The notes: a model not told the origin generated them from the sequence alone. 50,426 nt of DNA from an uncultured Oscillospiraceae bacterium (GCA_902478605.1 CABSLQ010000015.1:1-50426); one strand, 5' to 3'; shown: positions 35,233 through 44,289, counted from the stretch's first letter. Program-made: numbers and translations.

Positions 35233-35254
35233 AAGGAATCCTCCTTTCCGCCGT

Positions 35255-36967
35255 TCAATGTTTCGGCTTGAATTCACCCTGCACCTTCTTCACCTTTGCT
35301 TCAAATTCTGTCCAAGCCTTCTGCATCGCCTCGTTTGCTTTTCTCTCCGCCTCTGGCATAACATCGTTCGCTTTGGCAATTCCGTCGGTTACTTTGCACT
35401 GCGGATCATATATATACTGTTTATGGATCTCATCAAACTCTGGCACAAATTTAAAATAATCCGCACGGAAAGAATTTCCGATATTCGTATATAAATATTT
35501 TTCCACTTTGCCGGCACTGGGCAGCGAATTGAATTTTTCCGCAACCTTCGGGCTGGTTGTTACAGGATAATAAAGAGAACTGGTGAGAGCGTATTTCCCT
35601 TTGTTCACCTTGTCATACATACTCAGGCGTGCAATATTCCCTTCCACGGCATAAGAGGTATACCGTAGCAGTGCAAAGGCCGCTTTGGGGTTTTGACAGG
35701 TGGATGTCATGAAGCTGTGGTCAATATGAACTGGCATTTGCCCCTTGACATTCTGCGGGTAAGGCCATATCTGCCAGTCAAATTTAAGGCTTTGCTCAAA
35801 ATCGGAACATTCCCAGGTTCCCACAGAGTGAGTCAGTGTTTTCCCCAATTTAAACGCCATATTATGATCGCTCAAATTGCTTTTACCGAATTTTTTCGCA
35901 TAATCGCTGTCATTGAGGGATGTGCCGGAATTGCGCATATACCAGGCTTCCAGTCCCGGGACTGTACGCAGCTGCCAGCTGTAGTCAAGCGAATTGTTAA
36001 ATGATTTTGCGAATTCAAATTTTCGGGAAGCTTGATTGTAACCAAATAGGCCAATATCCTTTGTTGGGGCCATTGTACCGCTAAAAAGTCTAATAACATT
36101 AAAAATATCCTCTGCTCCCGAATACACATTTGTTGTTCCGGCTTTCAGAAAATTCTCATAGTCCTTTACGGTCCAGTCAAGGGCCGGTTCCTTGATATTC
36201 AGTGCGTCCATGGCGTCTAAGTTCAACAGAATCGTCTCATACTGTGCTTGGACAGGAAGCGCATAAAGTTTGCCGACATACTGATAGTTTTTCATTATAT
36301 TATTCGGTATATATTTAAAGTCAGGATCGTTTTTTACAAAATCATCTAGAGGATAGAGCCAGCCTTGGGAGACATAGAACGGCAATGTTCCGGCATCGTC
36401 AAACACCACGTCTGGTAATTTGCCGGCTGCGGCTTTTGCAGTCAAATATTCGGCCGAAGCGGTTGCGTCATCGTTAGATCCGGAGCGTGAAAAATAATCG
36501 AATTTCAATGTCACATTAGGATAAAGCTTTTTGAATGTGTCAAAAACGCCATCATAGTCCGTAGGCCTTGACGTGTTGATCGAAACCGTCACATTGCCTT
36601 TGACGGAATAATCCGCGAACGCATCCTTTCCGAGTCCGTCCACAACCAGTTCGCCGGTGCCTTCCACTTTATCTTTTGTGCCGGTTGTACGTTTGGCTGT
36701 GGTAGGAGCGCTGGTTTTGCCGCTTCCCTTTTTTGTAGTGTTTTTTTCATTGCTGCCGCCTGAAGCATTTGGGTTTTCCGCGTTGCTTTCATTTGACTCA
36801 GTCTGTCCGGGATTCGCGGCGGTCGTCTTGCTGTACGATTGCCACTCCGTGTAATATTCCCATTCCGGCCCGCTGGAGGCGCCGCTCCCTTCCCTGTTAC
36901 AGCCGGAAGCCAAGGCTGTGACAAGAACTGCCACCGTTAAAAGAGCAAAGATACGTTTCATTTTCAT
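35255..36967 (-). CDS. Extracellular solute-binding lipoprotein (family 1)
   Basis: 570 residues. The lipobox LASGC gives a lipidated Cys23. A Ser/Thr/Asn/Lys-rich linker (about 30-105) spaces the binding domain from the membrane. The binding fold begins near 125 (GNVTVSINTSRPTDYDGVFD) and includes YPNVTLKFDYFSRSGSNDDA, AAAGKLPDVVFDDAGTLPFY and YVGKLYALPVQAQYETILLN, typical of CUT1 sugar-binding proteins. It captures sugar at the surface for one of the permease pairs. AAAGGA is 6 bases before the ATG at 36967. It lies between the repeat protein and the GH31 gene in the same operon. Confidence 0.92.
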   Translation of the reverse strand: MKMKRIFALLTVAVLVTALASGCNREGSGASSGPEWEYYTEWQSYSKTTAANPGQTESNESNAENPNASGGSNEKNTTKKGSGKTSAPTTAKRTTGTKDKVEGTGELVVDGLGKDAFADYSVKGNVTVSINTSRPTDYDGVFDTFKKLYPNVTLKFDYFSRSGSNDDATASAEYLTAKAAAGKLPDVVFDDAGTLPFYVSQGWLYPLDDFVKNDPDFKYIPNNIMKNYQYVGKLYALPVQAQYETILLNLDAMDALNIKEPALDWTVKDYENFLKAGTTNVYSGAEDIFNVIRLFSGTMAPTKDIGLFGYNQASRKFEFAKSFNNSLDYSWQLRTVPGLEAWYMRNSGTSLNDSDYAKKFGKSNLSDHNMAFKLGKTLTHSVGTWECSDFEQSLKFDWQIWPYPQNVKGQMPVHIDHSFMTSTCQNPKAAFALLRYTSYAVEGNIARLSMYDKVNKGKYALTSSLYYPVTTSPKVAEKFNSLPSAGKVEKYLYTNIGNSFRADYFKFVPEFDEIHKQYIYDPQCKVTDGIAKANDVMPEAERKANEAMQKAWTEFEAKVKKVQGEFKPKH

Positions 36968-37026
36968 GTTCCATCCTTTCGCAGTTGATTGGAGGGTGTG
37001 TTTGGTTTACAAGTGTGTCTTATGCT

Positions 37027-40000
37027 TCAAAGCCATCGTCTTCCTATTCCGTTTCTCTGCTTGGTTCCGCTTCTTTTGCGCTTGCGTTTTTTGTAGGCCA
37101 TGGCCAGCACAGGAGCGGAACCCAGCAGCGCGGCTGCCGCAGGCACCGGAAGCGGCACGCCTGTCTTTACGTTTCCGGGTTCATTCCCCGTTCCGCTTTC
37201 AGAGTCTTCCGGCTTTTCGGACGGCGCATTCCCTTCGATATCCTTTTCGGTAAGATTTGCGCCAAAGGCATCGTCGCCGGGCTTCCATTCCACGTCATCA
37301 GGGGTTTCCCATTCGCTTCTCAGTTTTACGGGGTTTCCAAAATAGTCAAGCTGCGTGATGGAGAACTCGCTGTACGCGCCGCTGTTCATGTTGGTTGTCA
37401 GCCCCACATAGCCCTCAGCGGAATTATCCAGTACTTTAAACCATATGGGTGCCTTTTGGCCATCAAGAAAAATTTCCATCTTTTGGTTTACTACACGGAT
37501 GCGCAGATTGTGTACTTTGTTGTCATCATAATCAACCGAAATCCCATTTTCACCTGTGTCGTTCAGCTTATAGCGGATATTGCCATCCCATGAGGCCTGA
37601 TCATGAATATTTCCGAAAACATTGAGATACCCCTCTCGTTCAAGATAGATCCCGATTCCGCCGCCGGGGTTTTTCACCACTGCCGGAACATTCGGATCGT
37701 TGCTGTCAACTCCGGTTCCCTTAATCAGCGGAAATTTTCCAGGGCTGTCTGCTCCGATTGTCACCATAGTCCAAGCCCAAGTATCCTGCCCTCGGCAGAA
37801 ATTCACCGAAACTTCATAATTTCGGAATTTTTGCCCGGTATAAACCATGGAAGCAACATCCCCAAAAGCACCGTAATCGCTGTAGGGATTTGGCACATCC
37901 AGTGTTCTGCCGATACGGTGTAGCGAACTGCCTATGAGTGCCCAATGCTTTTCGAATGGCGATTCCACCATAATGCCTTTGTCCGCCGCATGCAGAGCAT
38001 AATAACTCTTGAAATCCTTCACGTCGTTTTTGTGATCAAAATAATATTTAACCGTCGTCTCTGGATCATGGTCGATCACATTCGTTACCTCAAAGGAAAC
38101 CGATAGATTCTGGGGGTTTTTAAAAGCGTTCGGCAGATTCAGCTTGCTTGTGAACTGGAATGTCCCTGCTTTCCCGGAGCAGTAATCGTCGGATTCCCAC
38201 TCGACTGGAAGAAGATATTCGTTTCCAGCCATATCCTGTACCTTCATTTCGTCCGGCAGACCAAGAGTGTCGTTGTCCGCACGGTTTATAACGCGATCCT
38301 CAAACTTCTCTTTCTCCCCGATGGAGGCGATCACTATGTCGCCCTCATCATAGTCTACAACACGGAAATTTTTGAACCGGGCTTCATTACAGCCTGCGGC
38401 AAGATACACATACCCACCCTCATAGCCTTCAGGAAGCTGTACTATATGAGGGGTTTCCACATCATCGATATACATTTTAGCGCTTCCATTTAAAACAACG
38501 AGACGCATATGATGCCACTGCGGATTGTTTCGATTGTCATAGTCTGGAAGCGGCTGATCTACCAAACGATTATTACCGTCCCCCCCCGGCAATCCTGTAC
38601 CCCAGAATACCCTGTTGCCCTCCTGCCACACATAAGCGGCAATGCTTTGGGGAGAGTCTGTTGCGAACCGCCCGGCTTCGGGGGCGCCAAAGCCTACAAT
38701 CGCCCATTTCCATGTTTTGGGATCCTGGAAATAGTCCACATTCAACTCAAAGTTTTTATATTTCTTTTCCTTAAAGGTCAGCATGGCCATTTTTCTGCTT
38801 TCCATGCTGTCGGCGCCGGAATCAGGCTCCGGCCTACGGATGAGAATCCCTCCGCTGGTTACCCTCCATTTTTCTGCGGCATCAAGCGGAACAAATCCTG
38901 TCAAATCATCTGTACGCTTTTGGTGATCCGCTTCCTCCGCAAAATGGCTGTCGAATTTGGATTTCAACTCGTCCATACTGCCAAATCCCCCAAATTCGCC
39001 TTCCAGTGGTGTGACGGTCAAATTTTTAAACCGGGCCTCATTACAGGCTGCCGCAAGATATATATACCCGCCTTCATACGATTCGGGAAGGGTCACTTCC
39101 AAATACTCATCTGCATAATCTATCCACATCCGGGCTCTGCCGTCGAGCACCTCCAGTTTCATGTGGCGCCATCGCGGCCATCGTGCATTGTTCTGGTAAC
39201 CATAGCCTTTATTCTCGTAAATCGGAGCAAGCTGCTTGGCGACTGCATGCCAATCCCCGTCCACAATCTTTGGGTTTCTGAAAGTAGCCAAACCTTCCTG
39301 TTGAGTATAGGCGAGGGTACTTGTCTCGGATTTATTATAAAAATCCCCCGCTGATTGAGCACCGAACCCAACCATTGCATATTTCCAATTTTTTGGACTT
39401 TGGTAATAATCCACCTCCAAGGTGAAATCCAAATATTTCCGTCCTGTGTATGTGAGCATGGCCACATTCCCAACAGAACCGCTGTCTGTGTCCGGTTTGC
39501 GTATCAGCGTGCCGTCTTTCCACTCCCAGTTTTCATCGATCGCTTTTTCTGTAAAATTTCCTGGAACTGTTTCGTTACCGCCAGCGCCATATTGATTTTC
39601 AAATGCACTCCGCGCTTCCGTATCGCTGAGCAAATCTCCCTCTTTCGGTTCGGTATCCGGCAGGGCTTTAATCTTCATGTTCCGGAAACGGGCCTCATTC
39701 GTGCCCACCGCGAGAAAGATGTGTCCGCCGGCATAAGTAAAGTCTGTAGCGAAAACCGGATCATAGCCATCGATATACATAGCAATGGTATCGCCCTGAA
39801 CTACAAGCCGCATATGGTGCCATGACGCCGCTTCGGAGTTAGCCTTCTCATATAGCTTGACGCCATTCTCATCCTTATTCAGGAGAAAATACTTCCAATC
39901 ATCAGCCCCTGTATCACTCGCCGCCTCAATACCAGTTCCCCAAAAGCCCGGCCATCCATCGTTGTCGACGAAGGCGGCATCAATCCCATTTCTATCGGTA

Positions 40001-40455
40001 ACAAATTCACCAAGTCCCGCGCCAAATCCAACTAAAGGAAATCGCCAGCCCTCGTTATTCTGATAATACTCAATTTCCAGTTCAAAGTTTTTATGCGGTG
40101 TTTTATAAACCAATTGCGCCATTTGCCCGTGAGTAGGGGTCTCCCACCAGTTTCCCCAAGTATTTTTACGGGCAATATAGTTTCCCCCGTCATCTGATTT
40201 TATTTCCCAATGTTGTTCAACCTCAACCGACTGCGCTTCTTCGCCGTTTTGGCGGGTATGTTTTAACGGGTTTATAAAATAATAGCTGTCGAAATTCCTC
40301 TTTACATCTGCCAGACTGTCAAATGATACCTCAACGAACCCGTCAGTATCCGCTTTGACCCCAGCAGAGATAATCGCCGCAGGGATCAAAGATCCAATCA
40401 AACCGATTACACAAAGTATAGCCAGGACACGTAAATACGACTTGCCTTTTACCAT
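37027..40455 (-). CDS. Large surface protein with four glycan-hydrolase-like (DUF1080/LamG-type) repeats
   Basis: 1142 residues from ATG 40455 (AGGAGG upstream). Signal peptide about 1-35. Four homologous beta-sandwich units lie at about 40-270, 275-490, 490-720 and 820-1050. Each has the same landmarks: MVGFGA or VGFGA in the core, a W-(H/R)-H-M-(R/K)-L strand, a GGY(I/V)YLAA strand and NEARF(K/R)N near the end (first three units). About 720-815 is an Ig-like module (LPVEWESDDYCSGKAGTFQF). The C-terminus has NVKTG at about 1095, a hydrophobic stretch and KKRKRKR, like a sortase sorting signal of the NxxTG type. The fold suggests concanavalin-like carbohydrate binding. First gene of the locus, with its own promoter at 40530-40558. 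It probably binds the polymer on the cell surface. Confidence 0.85.
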   Translation of the reverse strand: MVKGKSYLRVLAILCVIGLIGSLIPAAIISAGVKADTDGFVEVSFDSLADVKRNFDSYYFINPLKHTRQNGEEAQSVEVEQHWEIKSDDGGNYIARKNTWGNWWETPTHGQMAQLVYKTPHKNFELEIEYYQNNEGWRFPLVGFGAGLGEFVTDRNGIDAAFVDNDGWPGFWGTGIEAASDTGADDWKYFLLNKDENGVKLYEKANSEAASWHHMRLVVQGDTIAMYIDGYDPVFATDFTYAGGHIFLAVGTNEARFRNMKIKALPDTEPKEGDLLSDTEARSAFENQYGAGGNETVPGNFTEKAIDENWEWKDGTLIRKPDTDSGSVGNVAMLTYTGRKYLDFTLEVDYYQSPKNWKYAMVGFGAQSAGDFYNKSETSTLAYTQQEGLATFRNPKIVDGDWHAVAKQLAPIYENKGYGYQNNARWPRWRHMKLEVLDGRARMWIDYADEYLEVTLPESYEGGYIYLAAACNEARFKNLTVTPLEGEFGGFGSMDELKSKFDSHFAEEADHQKRTDDLTGFVPLDAAEKWRVTSGGILIRRPEPDSGADSMESRKMAMLTFKEKKYKNFELNVDYFQDPKTWKWAIVGFGAPEAGRFATDSPQSIAAYVWQEGNRVFWGTGLPGGDGNNRLVDQPLPDYDNRNNPQWHHMRLVVLNGSAKMYIDDVETPHIVQLPEGYEGGYVYLAAGCNEARFKNFRVVDYDEGDIVIASIGEKEKFEDRVINRADNDTLGLPDEMKVQDMAGNEYLLPVEWESDDYCSGKAGTFQFTSKLNLPNAFKNPQNLSVSFEVTNVIDHDPETTVKYYFDHKNDVKDFKSYYALHAADKGIMVESPFEKHWALIGSSLHRIGRTLDVPNPYSDYGAFGDVASMVYTGQKFRNYEVSVNFCRGQDTWAWTMVTIGADSPGKFPLIKGTGVDSNDPNVPAVVKNPGGGIGIYLEREGYLNVFGNIHDQASWDGNIRYKLNDTGENGISVDYDDNKVHNLRIRVVNQKMEIFLDGQKAPIWFKVLDNSAEGYVGLTTNMNSGAYSEFSITQLDYFGNPVKLRSEWETPDDVEWKPGDDAFGANLTEKDIEGNAPSEKPEDSESGTGNEPGNVKTGVPLPVPAAAALLGSAPVLAMAYKKRKRKRSGTKQRNGIGRRWL

Positions 40456-40529
40456 GATAAATCTCCTCCTGCTTTTGTACGATATGAGCATGATAAACAC
40501 GCCCTATCCATTCCCAACTCCTGTTACTC

Positions 40530-40558
40530 AGTATAACACGATGCACATATGAAAGCAA
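40530..40558 (-). promoter_or_regulatory. Promoter of the sugar locus
   Basis: On the minus strand TTGCTT (plus 40553-40558) and TATACT (plus 40530-40535) are 17 bp apart, about 75 bases before the first start codon. It is the only good promoter I see for the 20-kb operon. Confidence 0.6.
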
Positions 40559-40635
40559 CTACAATAAGGCGAAATTGTAAAATGTTATATTCTCAATTTA
40601 TATTATTTATACAAAATATATCAAAAACAGGCTGT

Positions 40636-40690
40636 TGTTCAATGAACACAAGGTTAATTATTCCAGCATTTTGTCTAAAACATGCTGGAA
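40636..40690. promoter_or_regulatory. Two dyads in the divergent promoter region (candidate LacI operators)
   Basis: TGTTCA-A-TGAACA (40636-40648) is a perfect 13-bp palindrome. TTCCAGCAT (40661-40669) pairs with ATGCTGGAA (40682-40690). Both lie between the locus promoter and the divergent LacI gene. The first has the size of a LacI-family operator half-site pair; the second is more likely a hairpin. No direct evidence of binding. Confidence 0.4.
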
Positions 40691-40755
40691 GCAGCAAACA
40701 TTTGTGCGGCAAACGTAAGGGGGTTCATTTACACCTTTCTTGGAGAAAAATAGCA

Positions 40756-40784
40756 TTTACTTTTTAAAAATCCTGATATATAAT
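40756..40784 (+). promoter_or_regulatory. Promoter of the LacI-family gene
   Basis: TTTACT (40756-40761) and a perfect TATAAT (40779-40784) are 17 bp apart, about 50 bases before the start codon at 40836. Confidence 0.6.
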
Positions 40785-40835
40785 AATTGATGCGCAATAA
40801 AATTATAAATACGAATAAAAAAGGGGGTAGTTTTT

Positions 40836-41834
40836 ATGGCAAATATGCGTGATGTCGCCCGTGCGGCAAATGTTTCGGTCTCAACGGTCTCCTATGCTTT
40901 TAACGGAAATCCAAATATAAGCACGGCAACAAGACAGAGAATTTTTAAAACCGCAGAAGCGTTGGGATATACGGCACATTTAAGCAAAAAAATGAAAACC
41001 CCTCAGAAAAGAAGTTCAATTGGATTATTTCTTGCAACCTTTTACAGTTCGTATTATCATTATATGGCAGAAGAAATGGCAGAATATTCGCATAAAAACT
41101 ACCATAATTCTTTAAGGGTTTTTATTGATTATGAAATAAATTGTAAAGATCTTACATCACTGTTGTATTCATCAGGAGTTGAAAGCGCCATCATATTACA
41201 CTATCAGATCACCGACGAATGGATAAGCACACTTAAGGACTGCGGCATCCCGCTGATATTTTTAGACCGGGAAATAACGGACGACAAGGTTTCATCTGTT
41301 CTTGTTGACAATTATCAAGGTATGTGCGCGCAGATAGAGTATCTTATCCGAACCGGTCATAAGCGCATTGCTTTCATAAAAGGCGACAATGGCTATGATG
41401 ATAGAAAACGATATCTTGCTTATGTCGATACGCTAAAAAAGCATTTTCTGCCGATAGATAACACCTTGATTTTGCAGGGAAACTTTAGTTATTTCATCAC
41501 TAAACATAATTTAGCAAGAGCCCATCCAAGCTTCAGCAATATTCCAGATGCTATCTGCTGCTGCAATGACGAGATGGCTGTTGCCTGTATTGAAGCCTTT
41601 GAACAGGCCGGTTATTCTATTCCGGAAGATATCAGTATCTGCGGATTTGACAACCTGTATTATTCCAGTATTTCAAAGATCCCGCTCACAACCGTTATAA
41701 ACCCTATCCGGGCCATTTCGAGAAAAGCCGTCGATGAGGCGATCCGTCTGCTGGAAGAAGGAGAGCACGGGAAATGTGAACTTATTCCCGCAGAATTTGT
41801 CGTCAGAGATTCTACCGCAGCCAGAAATAAATAG
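40836..41834 (+). CDS. LacI-family transcriptional regulator
   Basis: 332 residues. The N-terminal LacI helix-turn-helix (residues 4-27, MRDVARAANVSVSTVSYAFN) is followed by the hinge (about 45-58) and a periplasmic-binding-protein-like core (60-325) with IGLFLATFYSS, FLDREITDDKVSSVLVDNYQ, GHKRIAFIKGD and DISICGFDNLYYSSISKIPL. It should bind a sugar and control the divergent carbohydrate operon; the gene pair shares a 380-base intergenic region. GGGGG lies about 9 bases before the ATG. The gene and its upstream region are clearly more AT-rich than the sugar genes it faces, which hints at a different origin. Whether it represses or activates is not shown. Confidence 0.92.
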   Translation: MANMRDVARAANVSVSTVSYAFNGNPNISTATRQRIFKTAEALGYTAHLSKKMKTPQKRSSIGLFLATFYSSYYHYMAEEMAEYSHKNYHNSLRVFIDYEINCKDLTSLLYSSGVESAIILHYQITDEWISTLKDCGIPLIFLDREITDDKVSSVLVDNYQGMCAQIEYLIRTGHKRIAFIKGDNGYDDRKRYLAYVDTLKKHFLPIDNTLILQGNFSYFITKHNLARAHPSFSNIPDAICCCNDEMAVACIEAFEQAGYSIPEDISICGFDNLYYSSISKIPLTTVINPIRAISRKAVDEAIRLLEEGEHGKCELIPAEFVVRDSTAARNK

Positions 41835-41960
41835 CTGTGCCGTTGTGCCCCTATGTCTTTTTTAACTATGGCCCTACTGCTATATAAGAAAGAAATGACA
41901 GAAAAATGGCATACGAATCCGTGCTTTACGATAGTAAAAGGATAAATTGTACCAGTCACT

Positions 41961-42189
41961 ATGCCATATCGAAAATATACAGGAAATACTGGCTTTAAGG
42001 GAGACTACACAGGAGCATCCGGCCTGTACTTTGGCGGGGTGTACGAGGAACTGCATGATTTGTTGTTAAGCAACGGCAAGACGGCGGTATTCCATGCACA
42101 AGGCTTTTTAATCCGCCCCAATCTGGACAAAGAGAAACGGGCTGTAGCGAAAAAATTTGGAGAGCCATTCATCTCTTTTGGGGCGGTCT
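41961..42189 (+). other. Short open frame after the LacI gene, unrecognised
   Basis: The plus frame includes YEELHDLLLSNGKTAVFHAQ and LDKEKRAVAKKFGEPFISFG, which look protein-like, but the reading continues into sequence antisense to the next minus-strand frame and no ribosome binding site precedes the ATG at 41961. It may be the tail of a lost gene at the edge of the conjugative relic. The stretch 41835-41960 holds nothing I recognise. Confidence 0.3.
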
Positions 42190-42199
42190 TCTACCTGCT

Positions 42200-42382
42200 T
42201 TATGCAGCGTTCAACTGCATTTGCCCTTGCATGTTTTTTCGTAACTCCTTCGATCGCATCTGAAGCATGACATAATCGCTGTTCAGTGCGTCAAGCTGCC
42301 GTTTCAAAATCTCTTCATAGGTTTTCTTTCTCTGCTGGAGCGCTTGAAGCTGTACTCCCGCCTCGTAGCGGAGACTATTCAT
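42200..42382 (-). CDS. 60-residue coiled-coil fragment, unrecognised
   Basis: Translation MNSLRYEAGVQLQALQQRKK followed by a Glu/Leu/Arg-rich helix (SDYVMLQMRSKELRKNMQGQ). No ribosome binding site is seen before the ATG, and it lies directly after the truncated recombinase in the same direction. It is probably the C-terminal piece of an element gene joined to the recombinase remnant by deletion. Function unknown. Confidence 0.35.
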   Translation of the reverse strand: MNSLRYEAGVQLQALQQRKKTYEEILKRQLDALNSDYVMLQMRSKELRKNMQGQMQLNAA

Positions 42383-42385
42383 TTC

Positions 42386-42952
42386 TCATGGTGCGGTTCG
42401 CAGGCTTGCCTGTGCGGCGTAGCGGAGCAATCTTTTTTGCAGGTCTTTCACGATAAACACCGAGCAGGTTTTCCTCTTGAGAGATACGAGCGCTTTGCTC
42501 TTCTTTACAGCCTTAAAGGGCAACTCGGACACGCGGATCCCCACGCCGCAAATAGTTTGGATAATGAAATGCAGCCGTTCATTGCCTTTGTGCTTTGCCG
42601 TATTCACCAGCCGCAGATATTCCGCCTTGGTCAGTTCCTTTTCCTCGGGGCAGTAGATCTGCCGCTGAAGCTTGATGGTTTTCACCCTGCATTCCGTCCA
42701 GCCGAGAAAGGAAAGCAGACTGTTAATGCTCGCCAGCATGGAATTGATACTGCGAACCGCGTAGTTATCGGAAATTAGCTTATCTTTATAGGCGATGACC
42801 GTTTCCTTCGTCACAGCGTTGCCGCCCACAAACTTCGCGAACGCCCGCACATCCCGGATATACTTTTCAATGGTCGCGCGGCTCTTTTCATTCTGTACCA
42901 GGTAGCTTTTGAATTTTTCTATGGGTTCTTTTCCCAAAATGTGTTTTCGCAT
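42386..42952 (-). pseudogene. Tyrosine recombinase/integrase, 3'-truncated
   Basis: 188 residues from ATG 42952 (AGGAGG upstream). The SAM-like core-binding domain is intact (IEKFKSYLVQNEKSRATIEK, RDVRAFAKFVGGNAVTKETV, YAVRSINSMLASINSLLSFL). The catalytic domain starts normally with the first arginine at GVGIRVSEL, then degrades (LVSLKRKTCSVFIVKDLQKR) and stops at ASLRTAP. The catalytic Lys, His-x-x-Arg, His/Trp and Tyr are all missing, where complete members run to about 290-330 residues. It cannot cut DNA. It marks the decayed conjugative element. Confidence 0.8.
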
Positions 42953-43119
42953 ATGAATTCCTCCTGCGTGTTTTTTACATCTTACCTGAAACAGCGAATG
43001 AAGCGGGCGTTTTGCCAAAAGGCCGTTTTAAATATCTATCGGCAAATCTCATCCCCTTCTTTCTGTTGTAATTTATTTTCAGGTGGGTAGTTCCCTACAC
43101 ATGCCATGATGACAGGTAG

Positions 43120-43162
43120 CACCTGCCGCCGAAAGGGTAGAATACCCTCTTGGCGGCAGGTG
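43120..43162 (+). terminator. Strong two-part hairpin
   Basis: CACCTGCCGCC (43120-43130) pairs with GGCGGCAGGTG (43152-43162), and AGGGTA (43134-43139) with TACCCT (43143-43148). TTTTCT follows on the plus side only. It lies just past the 3' end of the helix-turn-helix gene, so it may also cap the minus transcript. Confidence 0.5.
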
Positions 43163-43175
43163 TTTTCTATCCCTG

Positions 43176-43436
43176 TCAAGGCTTTTTCAATGTGAAAAGC
43201 AGGCTGCTTTTGCCGCCCTTTTCGCGGTACCGCTGCCTGGTTTCCACAAGCCCGGCTTTGCGGAGATCCCGCAGGGCGCGGCGGACGGTAGACGGGGACA
43301 GCTTGAGATCGGCGGCGATGGTTGGAATCGCAGGCCAGCATTCAGCATTTTTGTTGGCCCGGTCGGAAAGATAGATATACACAGAGAGCGCCCGGTGCGG
43401 CAGCTCCATGCGGTATAAAAAATCAAACCGGCCCAT
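43176..43436 (-). CDS. Helix-turn-helix protein of the conjugative element
   Basis: 86 residues. It begins MGRFDFLYRMELPHRALSVY and contains a winged helix (about 40-68, AADLKLSPSTVRRALRDLRK), like the N-terminal domain of plasmid and ICE replication-initiator or helix-turn-helix_36 proteins. GGAGG lies 8 bases upstream of the ATG at 43436, which overlaps the coupling-protein gene by 14 bases. This head-to-tail position behind virD4 is common in Tn1549-like elements. It looks complete. Likely a regulator or accessory factor of transfer. Confidence 0.75.
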   Translation of the reverse strand: MGRFDFLYRMELPHRALSVYIYLSDRANKNAECWPAIPTIAADLKLSPSTVRRALRDLRKAGLVETRQRYREKGGKSSLLFTLKKP

Positions 43437-44147
43437 CGGATTTCACCTCCGGCGGCTGTATTCTGCCTGGTCTTGCCCTGCGGCTGGGCGGGAGATACTC
43501 CAGTGCCATACCGCCGCCGGTATTTTTCTTTTTCGGCTTGCCTGACGGCGCTCCCTGCGGGACATGGCTTTGGCTCTCTGCCGGATCTTGACCGCCTGCG
43601 GCTCCGGTATCTGTGGGCGGTTCTTCCTTGAACAGCCAATCGGGGTGGTATTTCTGCACGATACCGTCCACAAGCTCCTTCTTCTCGGCATAGGCTACCT
43701 CGCGATCCCCGTTATCCGGCACAGTGTAGGGGTGTCCTTCATCGAACCGAATCCCCCACTTGAAGAATAGCTTCAGCTTGACCTTCATCGGATGGACGCC
43801 GGTTTTCATCACAACAAACTGGCCTTTTGGCATGGATTTCAGTTCATCGGGCGTCATAAGCGGGCGCTCAATCATCTGTAAGGATTGGGAGGGATCATTT
43901 TTCCCACGGCTCACCGAGCCGCTCATAACCGTCCGGCTGCCAAGGGCTTTGGAGAGAACCTCCGCCGAGCTGCTGTTGGGGGCAAAGCCGCCAAACAGCG
44001 TGATCTGCGTGTTGTCCACGATAATCTCCGCCCCCTCCTTGCCGTAGTTCTTGTCAAGCTGCGAGAAGGACTGGATGATCGGCACAATCTGCAAACGGCG
44101 GGATCGGGATGCGCTGAACATCATCTCGGCGGATTCAATTTTTGGCA
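43423..44147 (-). pseudogene. VirD4/TraG conjugative coupling protein, 3' exon only
   Basis: C-terminal part (about 240 residues) of a type IV coupling protein. It opens at LPKIESAEMMFSASRSRRLQ and continues VPIIQSFSQLDKNYGKEGAE, IVDNTQITLFGGFAPNSSSA and LSKALGSRTVMSGSVSR, the conserved end of the ATPase core including the sensor region. A Pro/Gly/Lys-rich tail follows, ending PPEVKSDGPV. The N-terminal membrane anchor and Walker A are missing. Directly upstream the sequence is the 3' end of a group II intron whose splice boundary falls at 44147/44148, so this is the 3' exon of an intron-split gene whose 5' exon has been lost. Complete members run to about 600 residues. Confidence 0.82.
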
Positions 44148-44230
44148 ATAGCGATAGGTAATCCTTTGAAGTCATCTCCGGATTTTCCCCCGCTTCACAC
44201 CGGACATGAGCGTTTCCGCTCATCCGGCGT
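44148..44230 (-). ncRNA. Group II intron 3' end: domains V and VI
   Basis: 44197-44230 (minus strand) is a 34-base hairpin: ACGCCGG/CCGGTGT lower stem of 7 bp, ATGAGCG/CGCTCAT upper stem, GAAA tetraloop and a 2-base GT bulge. This is exactly domain V, with CGC as the catalytic triad. Next comes a domain VI-like segment and the 3' end CTATCGCTAT, matching the AY end of group II introns, directly before the virD4 exon. The 5' domains and the reverse-transcriptase gene are absent; the next minus-strand gene ends 60 bases upstream. It is a relic and cannot splice on its own. Confidence 0.75.
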
Positions 44231-44289
44231 TCCATCGTTCTATATAAGTTCAATAAACATATCTACTTCAACAACCAGTAAGTCGTTGC

